From Lamellibrachia columna (taxonomy: Eukaryota > Annelida > Polychaeta > Sabellida > Siboglinidae): a stretch of 64,000 bases of DNA. The stretch covers positions 33,756,022-33,820,021 of the forward strand of contig OY759261.1 of NCBI GenBank assembly GCA_963662155.1. The letters are read 5' to 3'. Below, in pieces: positions 45,095-57,329 of the stretch. How positions within the stretch are numbered: position 1 is the stretch's first letter; the number at the start of each line of letters is the position of its first letter. The notes beneath the pieces were generated by a model, which worked only from the letters and a program-made list of their open reading frames with translations, was not told where the DNA came from and searched no databases. The position numbers and the translations under genes are program-made.

Positions 45095-45770
45095 GGCGGT
45101 GCACTATTAGTTCAGCAAATAGTAACAGCTCAAGACTGGGTCGTTATCGCATATAACCTATGTTAGCTTTGTTACCAGTTACACTAATTACAGTTTCATG
45201 GCTGATGTAGAGCCGTACTATGCAATAAAAATTGTATTAGTTAGTTTTATTTGCGGTAATCAGAGTTCTTCTTTATTAAGAAACATATATTTTTACCTGA
45301 TCTAAATGTGCAGACCCCCTACACCCACGAGTGTTTCAACTTGCCCTATGACTAGTTTCAACTTACCCCGTATACGAGGTTAGTTGAAGCACATGATTTA
45401 TGCTCACAAAATTAATTATATGTCGGGTATTCTTGGAAATACACATTTTTTTAGTACCTACACATATGACATGAATATATATGCCTGCGGGTGCATGTTA
45501 TTTATTTTTTGATAAATAAAATGCGTTTCGAATTATCCTTGATAAGACTAAAAGTGTGTCAACTAGCCCCGTCTCCCCGATGCAGGCCTCTAGTTGTACA
45601 TTGCTTCAAATTATCGGGACAGGCGTTTCGTCTTCTTCCTGGTTTGTTTTTTCCTTCGACTTCAATTGTTGTTAAAAACCAGACTTTGGCTTCGTCTTTT
45701 CCAGTGTCCGTGCTTTGATATTTTTCGTCGTTTCAACTAGCTAGCAGTCCTTTCTCTTCAGACACACCAA
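45095..45770. other. Spacer upstream of PC-esterase copy 1
   Basis: The 5' exons of the esterase gene would be expected here on the minus strand; none was recognised. Confidence 0.45.
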
Positions 45771-45774
45771 CCTG

Positions 45775-46365
45775 TTGTCAGACCCAGACATACCAACCTG
45801 TTGTCAGACCCAGACATAACAACCTGTTGTCAGACACAGACATACCAACCTGTTGTCAGACCCAGACACACCAACCTGTTGTCAGACCCAGACACACCAA
45901 CCTGTTGTCAGACCCAGACATACCAACCTGTTGTCAGACCCAGACATACCAACCTGTTGTCAGACCCAGACATACCAACCTGTTGTCAGACCCAGACACA
46001 CTAACCTGTTGTCAGACCCAGACACACCAACCTATTGTCAGACCCAGACATACCAACCTGTTGTCAGACCCAGACATACCAACCTGTTGTCAGACCCAGA
46101 CATACCAACCTGTTGTCAGACCCAGACATACCAACCTATTGTCAGACCCAGACACACCAACCTGTTGTCGGACCCACACACACCAACCTGTTGTCAGACC
46201 CAGACACACCAACCTGTTGTCGGACCCAGACACACCAACCTGTTGTCAGACCCAGACACACCAACCTGTTGTCAGACCCAGACACACCAACCTGTTGTCG
46301 GACCCACACACACCAACCTGTTGTCAGACCCAGACACACCAACCTGTTGTCGGACCCAGACATTC
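45775..46365. repeat. 26-bp minisatellite, about 22 copies
   Basis: Unit acacaccaacctgttgtcag + acccag with c/t and a/g variants (acatacc, tgtcgg, cctatt). Open frames of up to 267 codons on the plus strand cycle through the three phases of the unit. Confidence 0.96.
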
Positions 46366-47235
46366 GTCTTCCTCTCGACCCAGTTTATTCGAAGTATACG
46401 GCACCACACCCACATCTCAATGGAGTCCAATACACACACGCACACAACTCACGTCTTTACGTATGTGGTGTGTTGGTGCACGTGCGACTGTTTGTCGTTG
46501 GTGTACGTGCGTCCTTGGGTGTGTGGCGTGCATCCTCGTTTGGTGTGTGGGGACTGCAATCTCACTGGATAAAAAACAGGTTGATGTAAACACATATGTC
46601 TATAGTACAAGCAGCGACAGACTATCATAGGGGCAACTGTGGCACGTGCATCGAAGACTCGAGTGAAATTATAAAACAAATCCTGGAATTCAGGAAATAT
46701 AGGCCTAGCTATGATCGGCATTCAAAATGCCACCTTTCCGGATTTTCTTAGCGAGAAATGGACGAAACGTCAAGTTTCCGAAGAATGTAGCACTCGATTG
46801 ACATGAGCAGAAGGAAGTGCATCCTCTTCTGCCCCGTTGTCGTCCTGTTTCAGAACATTTTCACTCCACTGCAGTTACATATGCCTTCATACTGAGATTG
46901 AAGTGTAGTGAAATTTCAACATGTGGGAATGTGTTAGTAAGATCCTGTTTGACAAGCAGGCGAATCATGTTGATTTCTTTGCAGCTTTTGTTGGAATAAC
47001 ACGCTTGTTTCACTACTTGAGTCCGTTATTGTAACGTGATAAAATCGTCTGGATGTTGAACAGTTTATTATAACGTTGTTTTGCCCATGCGATACTTGAT
47101 GAAGAATGTCTAATAGTTCGACATCCATATGTGTTTGGCGCACATGTCAGTGAGTACTTCGGCTAACAGTTCCGAGGTTTCATAACCCAAAGACTTTCAC
47201 CATTTGAAGGCTCCCAGCACATAAATCAAACAATA
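46366..47235. other. Unannotated stretch after the 26-bp array
   Basis: A GT/AC-rich section (46420-46560) is followed by ordinary sequence. No exon seen. Confidence 0.45.
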
Positions 47236-47348
47236 TTTAACAAGATTTGCCATCCAAGCCAAACACCCAGATGGCAAGCGGACAAGGAAGCCATTGGCTT
47301 ATCGAAAGTCCAACAATGTTCATCTACGTGTAACCCGACCTCATGAGA
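47236..47348 (-). mobile_element. CR1-like LINE, extreme 3' end
   Basis: Starts atttaacaagatttgccatcc and continues through ggcttatcgaaagtccaac to the end of the ORF region. It is cut at about 47348 by the transposase scrap that follows. Confidence 0.85.
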
Positions 47349-47595
47349 TATCTAGCACAACACACAAGATGCAGCCGTTGGACAGAATTTTCTACAAGCC
47401 CCTCATGTCCAACTACAATCAAGCCGAAGACAAATGGGTGAATAACCACCCAGGTCGCGCGATCACCTTGTCGGGGAATTGTTCTTCGAGGCATACGTGA
47501 AATCTGCGACCATGACCAAAGCTCTCAGTTGATTTTCAGCGTGTGTGATATGGCTATATATTAGGGATATATCCACACACAATGATACTGTTGTA
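47349..47595 (+). pseudogene. pogo/Tigger-type DDE transposase fragment
   Basis: Translation reads THKMQPLDRIFYKPLMSNYN then DKWVNNHPGRAIT. After frame changes it gives EAYVKSATMTKALS-like sequence. This matches the end of the DDE_1 domain in pogo/jerky-like proteins (the HKLQPLDVGVF...PL motif and the NHPGR stretch). Only about 80 codons remain, with frameshifts, so it is inactive. No terminal repeats were found. Confidence 0.75.
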
Positions 47596-47604
47596 TCAGA
47601 CTGA

Positions 47605-49085
47605 TTAAATCAGCATGATGAGCTGGCGCTGGCTGTTCTTGTGTCAGACTGATTCAATCAACATGATGAGCTGGCGTTGTCTGTTCTTGTATCAGACTGT
47701 TTCAATCAGCAAGATGAGCTGGCGCTGGCTGTTCTTGTATCATACTGATTCAATCAGCATGATGAGCTGGCGCTGGTTGTTCTTGTATCAGACAGATTCA
47801 ATCAGCATGATGAGCTGGCGCTGACTGTTCTTGTATCAGACTGATTCAATCAGCGTGATGAGCTGGCGCTGGCTGTTCTTGTATCATACTGATTCAATCA
47901 GTGTGATGAGCTAGCGCTGGCTGTTCTTGTATCATACTGATTCAATCAGCATGATGAGCTGGCGCTGACTGTTCTTGTATCAGACTGATTCAATCAGCGT
48001 GATGAGCTGGCGCTGACTGTTCTTGTATCAGACTGATTCAATCAGTGTGATGAGCTGGCGCTGGCTGTTCTTGTATCATACTGATTCAATCAGCGTGATG
48101 AGCTGGCGCTGACTGTTCTTGTATCATACTGATTCAATAAAAATGATAAGCTGCCGCTGGCTGTTCTTGTATCATACTGATTCAATCAGCATGATGAACT
48201 GGCGTTGGCTGTTCTTGTATCAGACTGATTCAATCAGCATGATAAGTTGGCGCTGGTTGTTCTTGTATTAGACTGATTCAATCAGCATGATAAGTTGGCG
48301 TTGGCTGTTCTTGTATCAGACTGATTCAATCAGCATGATAAGTTGGCGCTGGCTGCTCTTGTATCAGACTGATTCAATCAGCATGATGAGCTGGCGCTGA
48401 CTGTTCTTGTATCAGACAGATTCAATCAGCATGATGAGCTGGCGCTGACTGTTCTTGTATCAGACTGATTCAATCAGCATGATGAGCTGGCGCTGACTGT
48501 TCTTGTATCAGACTGATTCAATCAGCATGATGAGCTGGCGCTGACTGTTCTTGTATCAGACTGATTCAATCAGCATGATGAGCTGGCGCTGGCTGCTCTT
48601 GTATCAGACTGATTCAATTAGCATGATGAGCTGGCGCTGACTGTTCTTGTATCAGACTGATTCAATCAGCATGATAAGTTGGCGCTGGCTGCTCTTGTAT
48701 CAGACTGATTCAATCAGCATGATGAGCTGGCGCTGACTGTTCTTGTATCAGACAGATTCAATCAGCATGATGAGCTGGCGCTGACTGTTCTTGTATCAGA
48801 CTGATTCAATCAGCATGATGAGCTGGCGCTGACTGTTCTTGTATCAGACTGATTCAATCAGCATGATGAGCTGGCGCTGACTGTTCTTGTATCAGACTGA
48901 TTCAATCAGCATGATGAGCTGGCGCTGGCTGCTCTTGTATCAGACTGATTCAATTAGCATGATGAGCTGGCGCTGACTGTTCTTGTATCAGACAGATTCA
49001 ATCAGCATGATGAGCTGGCGCTGACTGTTCTTGTGTCAGACTGATTCAATCAGCATGATGAGCTGGCGCTGGCTGTTCTTGCTGT
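47605..49085. repeat. 48-bp minisatellite, 31 copies, with higher-order structure
   Basis: Unit atcagcatgatgagctggcg + ctgactgttcttgtatcaga + ctgattca. Variant markers (cagacagattc, ggctgctctt, aattagcatg) recur exactly 336 bp apart (for example 48361 and 48697; 48616 and 48952), showing a duplicated block of seven units. Confidence 0.97.
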
Positions 49086-49920
49086 GGATTGCCAAACTAT
49101 TCTGATAGTTTATTCGCCAGCAACATTAGTACGTCAAACCCCTACTCAGTCATCGAGTCTCTTCCAGACAGCAGTGACTACACACATAACTCTGATGACA
49201 CGAACCCTACGTTTGCACCAAATCCAGCTAATACGTCTACTCCTGACAGACAAAAGTTAAAAAGTAAATCTAAACTAAAGGCCATGCTGATAAACTGCAA
49301 CATTATTAAGAGCACTAACTAAGTATCCCAACTGCAGGCAACAATAAACTCAACAAACCCTGACATATTCCTTCTAGTTGAAACCAAACTCGACCCAAGT
49401 ATCCCCACATACTCCTTTCTCCCCACAAATTATGAAGCATTCCCAAAAGATCATAACATCCACGGTGGAGATATTTTGATAGCACTCTGATATGACATTA
49501 TTGCAGACCCCCAAGACAAACTAAACATAACCTTATTTTATTTGGACACAAATACACTTTTTTACATAAAAAATATATATATCTGGCATATTACTACATA
49601 CCTCCAAACGACTACACAACATCTCTAGAAGCCTTACATGAATCTTTCTCCATCCTATACCGTAGCTTCAAGATACCCCATCTGTCATCTATACCTTCCC
49701 GACATCGACTGAATTTGTGTGCAACAAACCAACAGACAGCTGCTAAACATAACAAACTAATTGAAATAGTTTTGGAATTTGGGATAGTTAATATGGTAAA
49801 TGAACCCACCCGATAAGATTCCGAAAATATATTACACCTACAACTTACATCAAACCCATCCTTTATCTCCAACATAAACACAGTGGCAGGCATACACGAT
49901 CATGAAGCTATTCTCTTTGA
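49086..49920 (+). pseudogene. Second LINE: endonuclease region, broken
   Basis: Reads LKAMLINCNIIKSTN, a stop, then INSTNPDIFLLVETKLDPSI and YEAFPKDHNIHGGDI, the expected N-terminal endonuclease motifs. Further pieces include NDYTTSLEALHESF and the HDHEAILFDI block near 49900. Several stops interrupt it. Confidence 0.75.
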
Positions 49921-50499
49921 CATCAATATGAATCCTACCAGAATAAAAAACAAATCACCCAACAAAGTGTACAACTACATATCTGCAAACTGGGAATCCC
50001 TTAAAGGCTTAAACCAAGTTGCACCCAGCTAGTTCAGCAGTACTTTAATCGAAAACCAGACGAACAAGATGTAAATTAAATTTGGAATATCTTTCATCAA
50101 ACCTACACTAAGTTGATAGGAGAATCCATCCATAGCCGCATGACAAAATCTAAACAACATCTACCCTGGGTCACAATAAGCATTATCATACTACAAGAAA
50201 GAAAAAGAGAGAAAAAGGGACAAAACGCTGAAGCCAAGAAAACCCCCAAAAAAAATAAAATTTGTTTTTTAGAAAAGAATCCACCAAAGAAGTGGCCAAA
50301 TCTTATAAAAGTTACATTAATAACATCATTGGAGAAAGTTTGACGACAAATCCAAAACAATGCTGGTCCTTCGTCAGACAAAAAAAACAGAACATTCTCC
50401 CATTTCAACACTAGAAGTAAATAACAAATTGGAAACAACGGACCATGACAAAGCAAATGCTCTCAACGACCACTTCAAATAGGTTTTTACAAATGAGAA

Positions 50500-51730
50500 A
50501 CTCCCTATGCCAACGAAAGACATATCACCATTTCCCTCAATTCAAACCCTAGAAATCGGACTAAACGGCATCATAAGACAGCTTGAAGCTCTAAAGTCCA
50601 ACAAAGCGCCATTGTCAGACGAAATTCCTGCAAAAATACTAAAAGAAACTGATAAAGAGATTTCCCCCATAATACAACACATTTTCATACACAACTGGCA
50701 AACTCCCCCAAACCTGGAATACAGCCCTTGTCACAGCAGTACACAAAAAGGCAATAAATTTGACTCTGCTAACTATAGACCAATATCTTTAACTTGTATT
50801 CTGTACAAGGTGATGGAGCATATTGTCCTTAGCCACATGTGGAAACACCTCGGCATCAACAACATTATTCTCCCTCGCCAGCATGGATCAGATCTGGACT
50901 TTCTTGTGAAACGCAGCTTATGGAGGCAGTTCATGACTGGGTTGTCTCCATGAACAAACAACACCAAATTGATCTTATTTTACTAGACTTTTCTAAAGCC
51001 TTTGATTGTGTCCCACATCGACGACTTCTCAACAAACTCAGGCATCACAGAACCCACGCTATATTGGATAAAATCTTTCCTGTCTAACCGAACTCAATGT
51101 ATCTCAATAAATGGTTCCCACTCATCCCTTGCAAATGTCATATCTGGTGTACCCCAAGGCTCATTCCCTGGCCCTGTCCTCTTTCTACTGTATATAAATG
51201 ATATCACTGACACAATTTACCCCAACATACAACTTTTTGCTGATGATTCAATTGTTTATAGAGAGATTCGATCATCTGCAGACCATGACATACTACAAAC
51301 GTTCAACAAATTAACAGACTGATCAAACAAATGGCAAATGAAATTCAACTCATCAAAATGCCACCTACTCATAATTACTCATAAATCTAAACTTAGTCAA
51401 TTCACCAGCACCATCTCAAACCAGCCTATTTCTCGAGTAAATTCACGTCCATACCTAGGCATAATCATATATTATAAACTATCCTGGACTAAGCATGTAC
51501 AAACCACTGCATCAAAATCTGCACAAATTTGCCTACTCAAATGAACACTGCATCCAGCTAAAAAACAAAGTAAAGGATGCAGCCTACAATATGTTAGTAA
51601 GACCCTTATTAGAATATGGAGCGATAGCTTGGAATACACAGACCCAAAATAACATTGACAACTGGGGAAAATACAAAGAAGCGCCGCTCGATTTACCCTT
51701 AATATCCACCGCCGTACAACAAGCGTGACA
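50500..51730 (+). pseudogene. Second LINE: reverse transcriptase, broken
   Basis: Blocks in order: LEALKSNKAPLSDEIPAKIL, SANYRPISLTCILYKVMEHI, IDLILLDFSKAFDCVPHRRL, SGVPQGSFPGPVLFLLYIND, LFADDSIVYREI, WQMKFNSSKCHLL, and RPLLEYGAIAWN. At least four frame changes and several stops separate them. The FADD catalytic aspartates survive but no intact enzyme could be made. Confidence 0.88.
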
Positions 51731-52260
51731 CACCTCCAACACAAACTTGGCTGGCAGATATTAGAACAACGACGATTACAGTACCACCTCACTTTCTTCT
51801 ACAAAATTAAACATAACCTCCTGAATAAAATATTTCTCTGCCAAAACATCTTATAGTCCCATGCACCCATGCCCGAAACAGCGATCCCGATAAATACATA
51901 CAAACACAAGCACCCATCAACACATATGCATACTCTTTCTTTCCTAGAGTAATATGAGCCTGGAATCTACTCCCCACTGAAATAACAAGATTCCCCTCCA
52001 CTCACCCCTTCCAACTAGCTGTGAGCACTGTCTATCTTGCCCCTCCAGCTCACCTCATTCGTCTATATGGAGGATATCTGATTTTAATAAACTTTTTATT
52101 TGCACTATTTTTTTTCTAAATGTATTATTTTCCACATTTATATGCACATTATTCATGCGCACCAAGCCAAGCACCAACCACACTCCTATGTTGGCCCCGG
52201 AAAGGGCTGTTTGTAGTAAACACACGGAAGACGGAAGATACGAGTTATATTCAGATGACG

Positions 52261-53710
52261 TTACATTAGGTGGCACACACTAGCCATCGTTATCTGCATC
52301 GTTGTAAGTCCCACAGTGCCGGTAATCCGTCGGGCGTGTTCATCGTAGCAGATATAGTGAGAGCCACACGTGTTACTGTCCTGTCTTGGTAGAATAATCG
52401 CGAACTCATCGAAAACTTCCACATCGTATCTGCTGCTTTCTCCCTGATCATCTCATTGAATGCAGTCGTTGCGAAGTTGTTCAGTCCACCCCTTGTCTTT
52501 AACCTATTGTCTATATCGGGATTCGGCGGCGACGTCAGAACGACGACTTTGAATCCCTTCCGCTGAGAAACTTCTTCTAATTCCGCCAACGATTCGGCGA
52601 ACCGACGAATCCCCGTTGACATTGCAATGGCAAGGCCACGAGTGGACAAGTCATGCGCACCTGTCTGCACAAATACCAAGTCCTTCTCCTTTAGAGAGTG
52701 ACCCTTGTCGGACAAAATTCTTCCGAACTCGTCCGAAACGATAGTCCAACTGTAGTGGAGGTTGGCAACACTTATAGTGTAATGCTTCCTAACCAAATCC
52801 GCGGGTCTTTTATAGCATTTGTCTATCATGTAGTCGTACTTGTAACGTATATGCGACGAGCCGTACATGTAAATATTGCCGAAGCTTTTCACGCATGCGC
52901 ACAAATGCGAATTTTTCAACGACCGGAACCACTTCCCGTCCTGCATTCTTGCAGTCCACTTTCTGTTCTTGTCGAAGTGCCACGTCACTACGTTCTTCCT
53001 CGAGGCGTCTCTCTTCATAGCTCGGATTATAGGCCAGTCGAGAACTCGCAGTGTTGCCTTTTTCGCATCGTGGACACACACGCGTCGTGTCCATATCATT
53101 TTATGCAGAGTCTTATAAAGACTGGAGTAAGCGGAGAAGTTGACACACTGGAGTTGCACGGTAACTTTCCAACAGTTCGTTGTGGTCGTTTTCGTTGGAG
53201 CCGGCGGACAATATAGTATATACGTGCCGTTGTAGAAGTCACGAAACGAGCACACGCTCCTGAAATTGGCTCGCTAACGCCGTACAAACAGCTACCACCA
53301 GATGTCGCTCGGTATTTGTGCTGCTCAACTACCAGTAGAAACAAACCGGTGATACGAATATTTCTCTTTAGCAGCGATACTGTGTGACGGTATTGAGAAA
53401 TGTCGACGTTTCTCATGCTATTTGACGCATTAAATCGTGTTACGATATTGAGATTCTTGTAATGATTGTACTGATCTAATTCTGGCGCCAAGAAGTAATG
53501 TTCACCGATCGTGTAAGGCCTTTCCGCCTTTGATAGCACTGTCGCCAAGTCATTGGTAATGGTTTCCCACGTTCCGCTGAATGTGTCATCATATGCCGGG
53601 TTTGTGTGCGTAGGTCTACGACGTAAGATACAGTTGACCGCCAGCAGTGCAACGATACCAACGCCAATGATCGCCGCAAACTGTTTCAGATATCGGTCGA
53701 GTTTAGCCAT
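52261..53710 (-). pseudogene. NXPE-type PC-esterase gene, copy 2 (two frameshifts)
   Basis: Starts at an ATG (53710) with MAKLDRYLKQF, a hydrophobic membrane anchor (AIIGVGIVALLAVNCIL) and RRR. That is a type II topology. A filamin/Ig-like region follows, ending DFYNGTYILYC and TVQLQCVNFSAY. The esterase domain has GSSHIRYKYDYM, VFVQTGAHDLSTRG and, in the last frame, CGSHYICYDEHARRITG with a TAA at the same place as copy 1. Frame changes near 53250 (a TGTG stretch) and near 52415 split the reading. About 480 codons in total, no introns visible. Either a young pseudogene or two base-calling errors. Confidence 0.75.
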
Positions 53711-54319
53711 TATGTTCGTACCTGTGGCTTCAGTCGTATATTGTACGTACTTCTTCGTCGATGGGTTACCACAGCTGTGCACAACTTGAGTGCCATGCTA
53801 CCACGTCTGGCCGGCATTAGTGGGGTGGCAAGCTGAGCGCATGCGCAGCAATACGAACCTAGTTAACTCGCTGCCAATCCTTAATTTGTCGTGTCACGAG
53901 TCGATCATTTATGTCATATGTAGCACATTATCAAGGCAACAGTAACGAAAACTGTTAGATGTAAATACACCGAGCACTCAAAAGATGAACCAAAACTTCG
54001 CAACAATGCATCGTACGGAGTTAGACTGGTCCCACGTCTTGTTGGTTTAGCGCCTTTATTAGACCGGGGGTGGACCGGGCGATCAACTGGGGCAACTATG
54101 AATACCGCTCGACTATTAAATAGTAGCAGCTGATGAATGAGAAACTGCACAACAGAGAGTTCAACCTGTTGCGGCGATTGATCGGTTACAGCACAACTTT
54201 AAACTGTGTCTGAACTTGTTCTGAACCCGAGGGACGCCACTAATTGACCTAACTAGCATGACCTAGGAAGCGGCCAATCTGGCCAGTGGATGGCGGCTAA
54301 AGTGCATTTACTTTGAAAG
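53711..54319. other. Upstream of PC-esterase copy 2
   Basis: No clear promoter elements or exon. Nothing repeated was noticed. Confidence 0.4.
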
Positions 54320-54570
54320 TAAACAAATTGTACATAGAAAAGAAATCGGTAAAGAAAATTATGAAGAAACAAAGTTTATGGGAGAGTTACATGGAGACAA
54401 AAGAAGGGAAATACTATATTGAATATTGCAATGCTAGAAATAAAGGCCGTAAATTAACAAGGAGGATATAGAAGGAATTTGCGAAGAAGCTAGCAACAGA
54501 AGTTAAGTCGAACCGCAAAGCAATATGGAAATGATCTTTAAAACCAAGGACTGGGAAGGCTTTACAGACG
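54320..54570 (+). mobile_element. LINE fragment, endonuclease-RT linker
   Basis: Translation KKQSLWESYMETKEGKYYIE, then YCNARNKGRKLTRRI, a stop, and KLATEVKSNRKAIWK fits the basic linker between endonuclease and RT in CR1-group LINEs (W..Y..T.....Y..ARN..R). Heavily decayed and isolated. Confidence 0.6.
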
Positions 54571-54814
54571 CGTACATATATACTAATGTACTTGTAACCT
54601 CCTGAACTAACTTCTCACGGGTTCCCCTTCCCACATCCCTCACCGGGAAACTCACCTCGTCATTTGAAATCCTAATTAATGTCTTGAAAGCGTCATTCTA
54701 CTCAGCCATTTCATACCAAATCTACTCACAAAATGTAATCACAAAATACCCATACCACTATGTTAGTAATGTTTAAACAAATGTGAGGGGCGTTGTCTTT
54801 CCACCTATGAAAAA
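54571..54814. other. Spacer with no recognised feature
   Basis: Ordinary AT-rich sequence. Confidence 0.4.
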
Positions 54815-55257
54815 ATGGTGTCCTGTTGGTGCATAAGTCCACTTGGCTGCTGCCAGTCGCCAGACCAGATGTTTACTTTAGACAGATATTTGCATATGCC
54901 AGTATTAGCCACCAGTTATCACCATACTAATTATTTTATTGTGTAGGCTTGAATGACGTTTCTCGGTAGCGTCTATGACTCTATGGCTTTGCATGTCTAT
55001 ATTCTCATTCCCATTCACACTTGTGTGAACGTGACCTCTTCCAGTTGTGTGAATGCAGGCCAGCTGGAAGTGCCTGGGTAACACTGGATATAAAATATCC
55101 ATTAATACCAAGTGCTAAATGAGCACTTAATTGAGAGTTAATTGGGAATTTGCCAATTAAATAATAAATTAATAAATTAAATTAATATAGCCTTCCTGGT
55201 AAATTAGTTAATTATATTAAATTAATTGTATTAAATTAAGTGTGCCTGTTGTATATA
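54815..55257. repeat. Dispersed repeat family R1, copy 3
   Basis: Shares gtccacttggctgctgccag, agatgtttactttagacag, gcctgggtaacac and gagcacttaattgagagtta with 10095-10735 in the same order, and ends in AATTAA-rich sequence. No coding capacity. Confidence 0.65.
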
Positions 55258-55267
55258 GCAGCTCATC

Positions 55268-57245
55268 AAGCAAGATTTAACAAGATTTGCCAACCAAGCC
55301 AAAGGCCCATATGGCAAGTGGAAAAGTAAGTCATTGGCTCACCGAGAGTCCAATAACGTTCATTTACGTGTAACCCGCCCTCCTGAGATATGTGTCAACC
55401 CTGTTTTTAAACATATTCACGCTGCTAGCAGTTATACAATCCGTAGACAATTTGTTCCATTCATTTATTGTCCTCTGTGAGACCGAGTACTTCCTGATAT
55501 CCAATCTACACTGATCTTTTACTAATTTTACCTCATGTCCTCTAGTTCTGCTATGACCACATCGCATCCATCCTAGAGACTCTCCATTGGCTTCCTGTCC
55601 GGTACCGTATTGAGTACAAGGTCGTATTGATGACGTTCAAAGACCTTCATCTGCTTTCGCCGAGCTACATCGCAGACATGCTCCAGTTCTACCAACCCTG
55701 CAGAACGTTGTGATCCTCATCAGACTCTCTCCTGACTGTACGCAGTGCACATCTCCGCCATTATGGTGATCGTGCCTTCTGCATCGCTGCTCCCCGCCTG
55801 TGTAACAGTCTTCCCCATGATATTCAAAAAAGTGAATATATACACCTTCAAAAGACTCTTGAAAACTCTCTTGTTTAAACGCGCATATTATTCTTAACAG
55901 TCAAATTGATTCGACTTTTAGTGCTACGGTCTATGAACTTGGATTTGCTCTGTGTGTTATGCTTTTCTTTATTTATTTATCTATTTATTTATTTTTAATC
56001 TGGACTCTCTTTAAAGATGTTTGTGTCAACGCTTTTGAAAACGATCACCTGGATCCATGGCGCTCTAAAATTGCTCTAATTATTATTATTCTGGTATCCT
56101 TCTATATTTTCATACCCTTTCAATATCTAAAAACCTTCAATCTGATCTCCTCTTAACCTCCTTGTCTCTAGAGTTGTTAAACCACATTCTTTCGTGCGTT
56201 CTTCATAACTAAGGTCTCTCAGTTCTGGAATAATTTTAGTTGCTCTTCTATATGCGTATTTATATCCTTCTTACGAAATGGTCTCCAAGCTTGTATACAT
56301 CATTCTAAATGAGGTCTAACTATTATTTTATACGGAGGTATAATTAGCATTTTTTCCTTGTATGTTATGTTTCTCCTAATCAACCCAATAATTTAATTAC
56401 CCTTTGAAGCTGCAATACAACACTGCTCTGAAACTTTCATATCAGCGCTTATTGTAACTCCTAAATCTTTTTTTAACAGTAGTACCCAGAACAGTATGTC
56501 CAATTTTATAGTTTACATCAAACTTCCCATGTCCTGTATGTAAGCATTTACCTTTCCCAAAATTTAACAACATTTGCCGGTTCTCAGACCATTTCACTTA
56601 AGTCTAGAATTTTTGTAAGGGTTGTCTATAACCATTAGTGTAAACCTTCCTAAACACTTTTGTGTCATCCGTAAATTTCAGTACGTTACTTTTTATATTG
56701 TCGTCCAAGTCATTGATATATATTAAGAATAACAAAGGTCCTAATACTGATCTTTGTGGTATCCCACTCAAAACTGATTTACAGTTTGAAACTTCTCCAT
56801 CTACTACAACATGCTGTCTACTGTCAGTCAGCCATTGTTCTATCCAGTCAATTATGCCATCCCCGATACCATGGGCTTTTAATTTAAGTAGTAATCTTTG
56901 ATGTGGCACTTTGTCAAAAGCTTTCTGAAAATCTAAGCAGATAATATCTAGTGGCGATCCCTCGTCTATCCACTTATATATATAGTGATTTCTTCCAAAA
57001 TACATAACATATTTTTAAGCAAGACCTCGGTTTTAGGAATTAAGTTTGAGATGAATTTAATAATGTATGCCTAACCAGGAGGTCCACTATATGGTATTTA
57101 ATTAACATTTCTAATAATTTACAAATCACTGACGTTAAACTCACTGGTCTGTAATTCTCTTACTTAATTCTCGAACCCTTTTTAAATAATGGTATGATGT
57201 TTGCTTCTTTCCATTCAAAAGGAACAACTCCCTCTATTAATGACA
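55268..57245 (-). mobile_element. CR1-like LINE copy split by a nested LINE
   Basis: 3' tail at 55268, C-terminal ORF region to about 55560, then a foreign 0.5-kb segment, then CR1 again from about 56100 to 57245. The RT block is at 56604-57005 (LDFQKAFDKVPHQRLLLKLK, SGIPQRSVLGPLLFLIYIND, FTDDTK; the catalytic FADD is FTDD here). Frame changes and stops make it inactive. Confidence 0.88.
55551..56098 (+). mobile_element. Nested L2/CR1-group LINE 3' end
   Basis: Plus-strand translation HIASILETLHWLPVRYRIEY, KDLHLLSPSYIADMLQFYQP, then YGDRAFCIAAPRLCNSLPHD is the familiar C-terminal signature of another LINE family. A 3' UTR ends in tattattattatt. It interrupts the CR1 ORF at ctagttctgc; about 40 bp of CR1 sequence present at 31706-31748 is missing at the junction. 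Confidence 0.8.
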
Positions 57246-57329
57246 AGTTGAACACTCTTGCAAATTGTATAGCGTCAAGGGTCAAGCAAGGATAATATGT
57301 GCTGTGTTGAATACCATCCATCAATAGCG

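Larger units (their letters stand above)
49086..52235 (+). mobile_element. Second LINE family (CR1/L2 group), nearly full length
   Basis: It starts directly after the 48-bp array. It has an endonuclease region, an RT with FADD box, a post-RT segment and a 3' UTR with ttggccccggaaagggctgt near 52191. Many stops and frameshifts. It differs in sequence and 3' end from the CR1-like copies elsewhere. Its end lies about 25 bp from the stop codon of PC-esterase copy 2. Confidence 0.82.

Noticed and set aside
45801..46630. Cys/Thr-rich 267-codon frame as a secreted repeat protein
   Set aside because: The 26-bp unit cycles through three frames, giving similar frames on the same strand; the non-repeat tail is unrecognisable.
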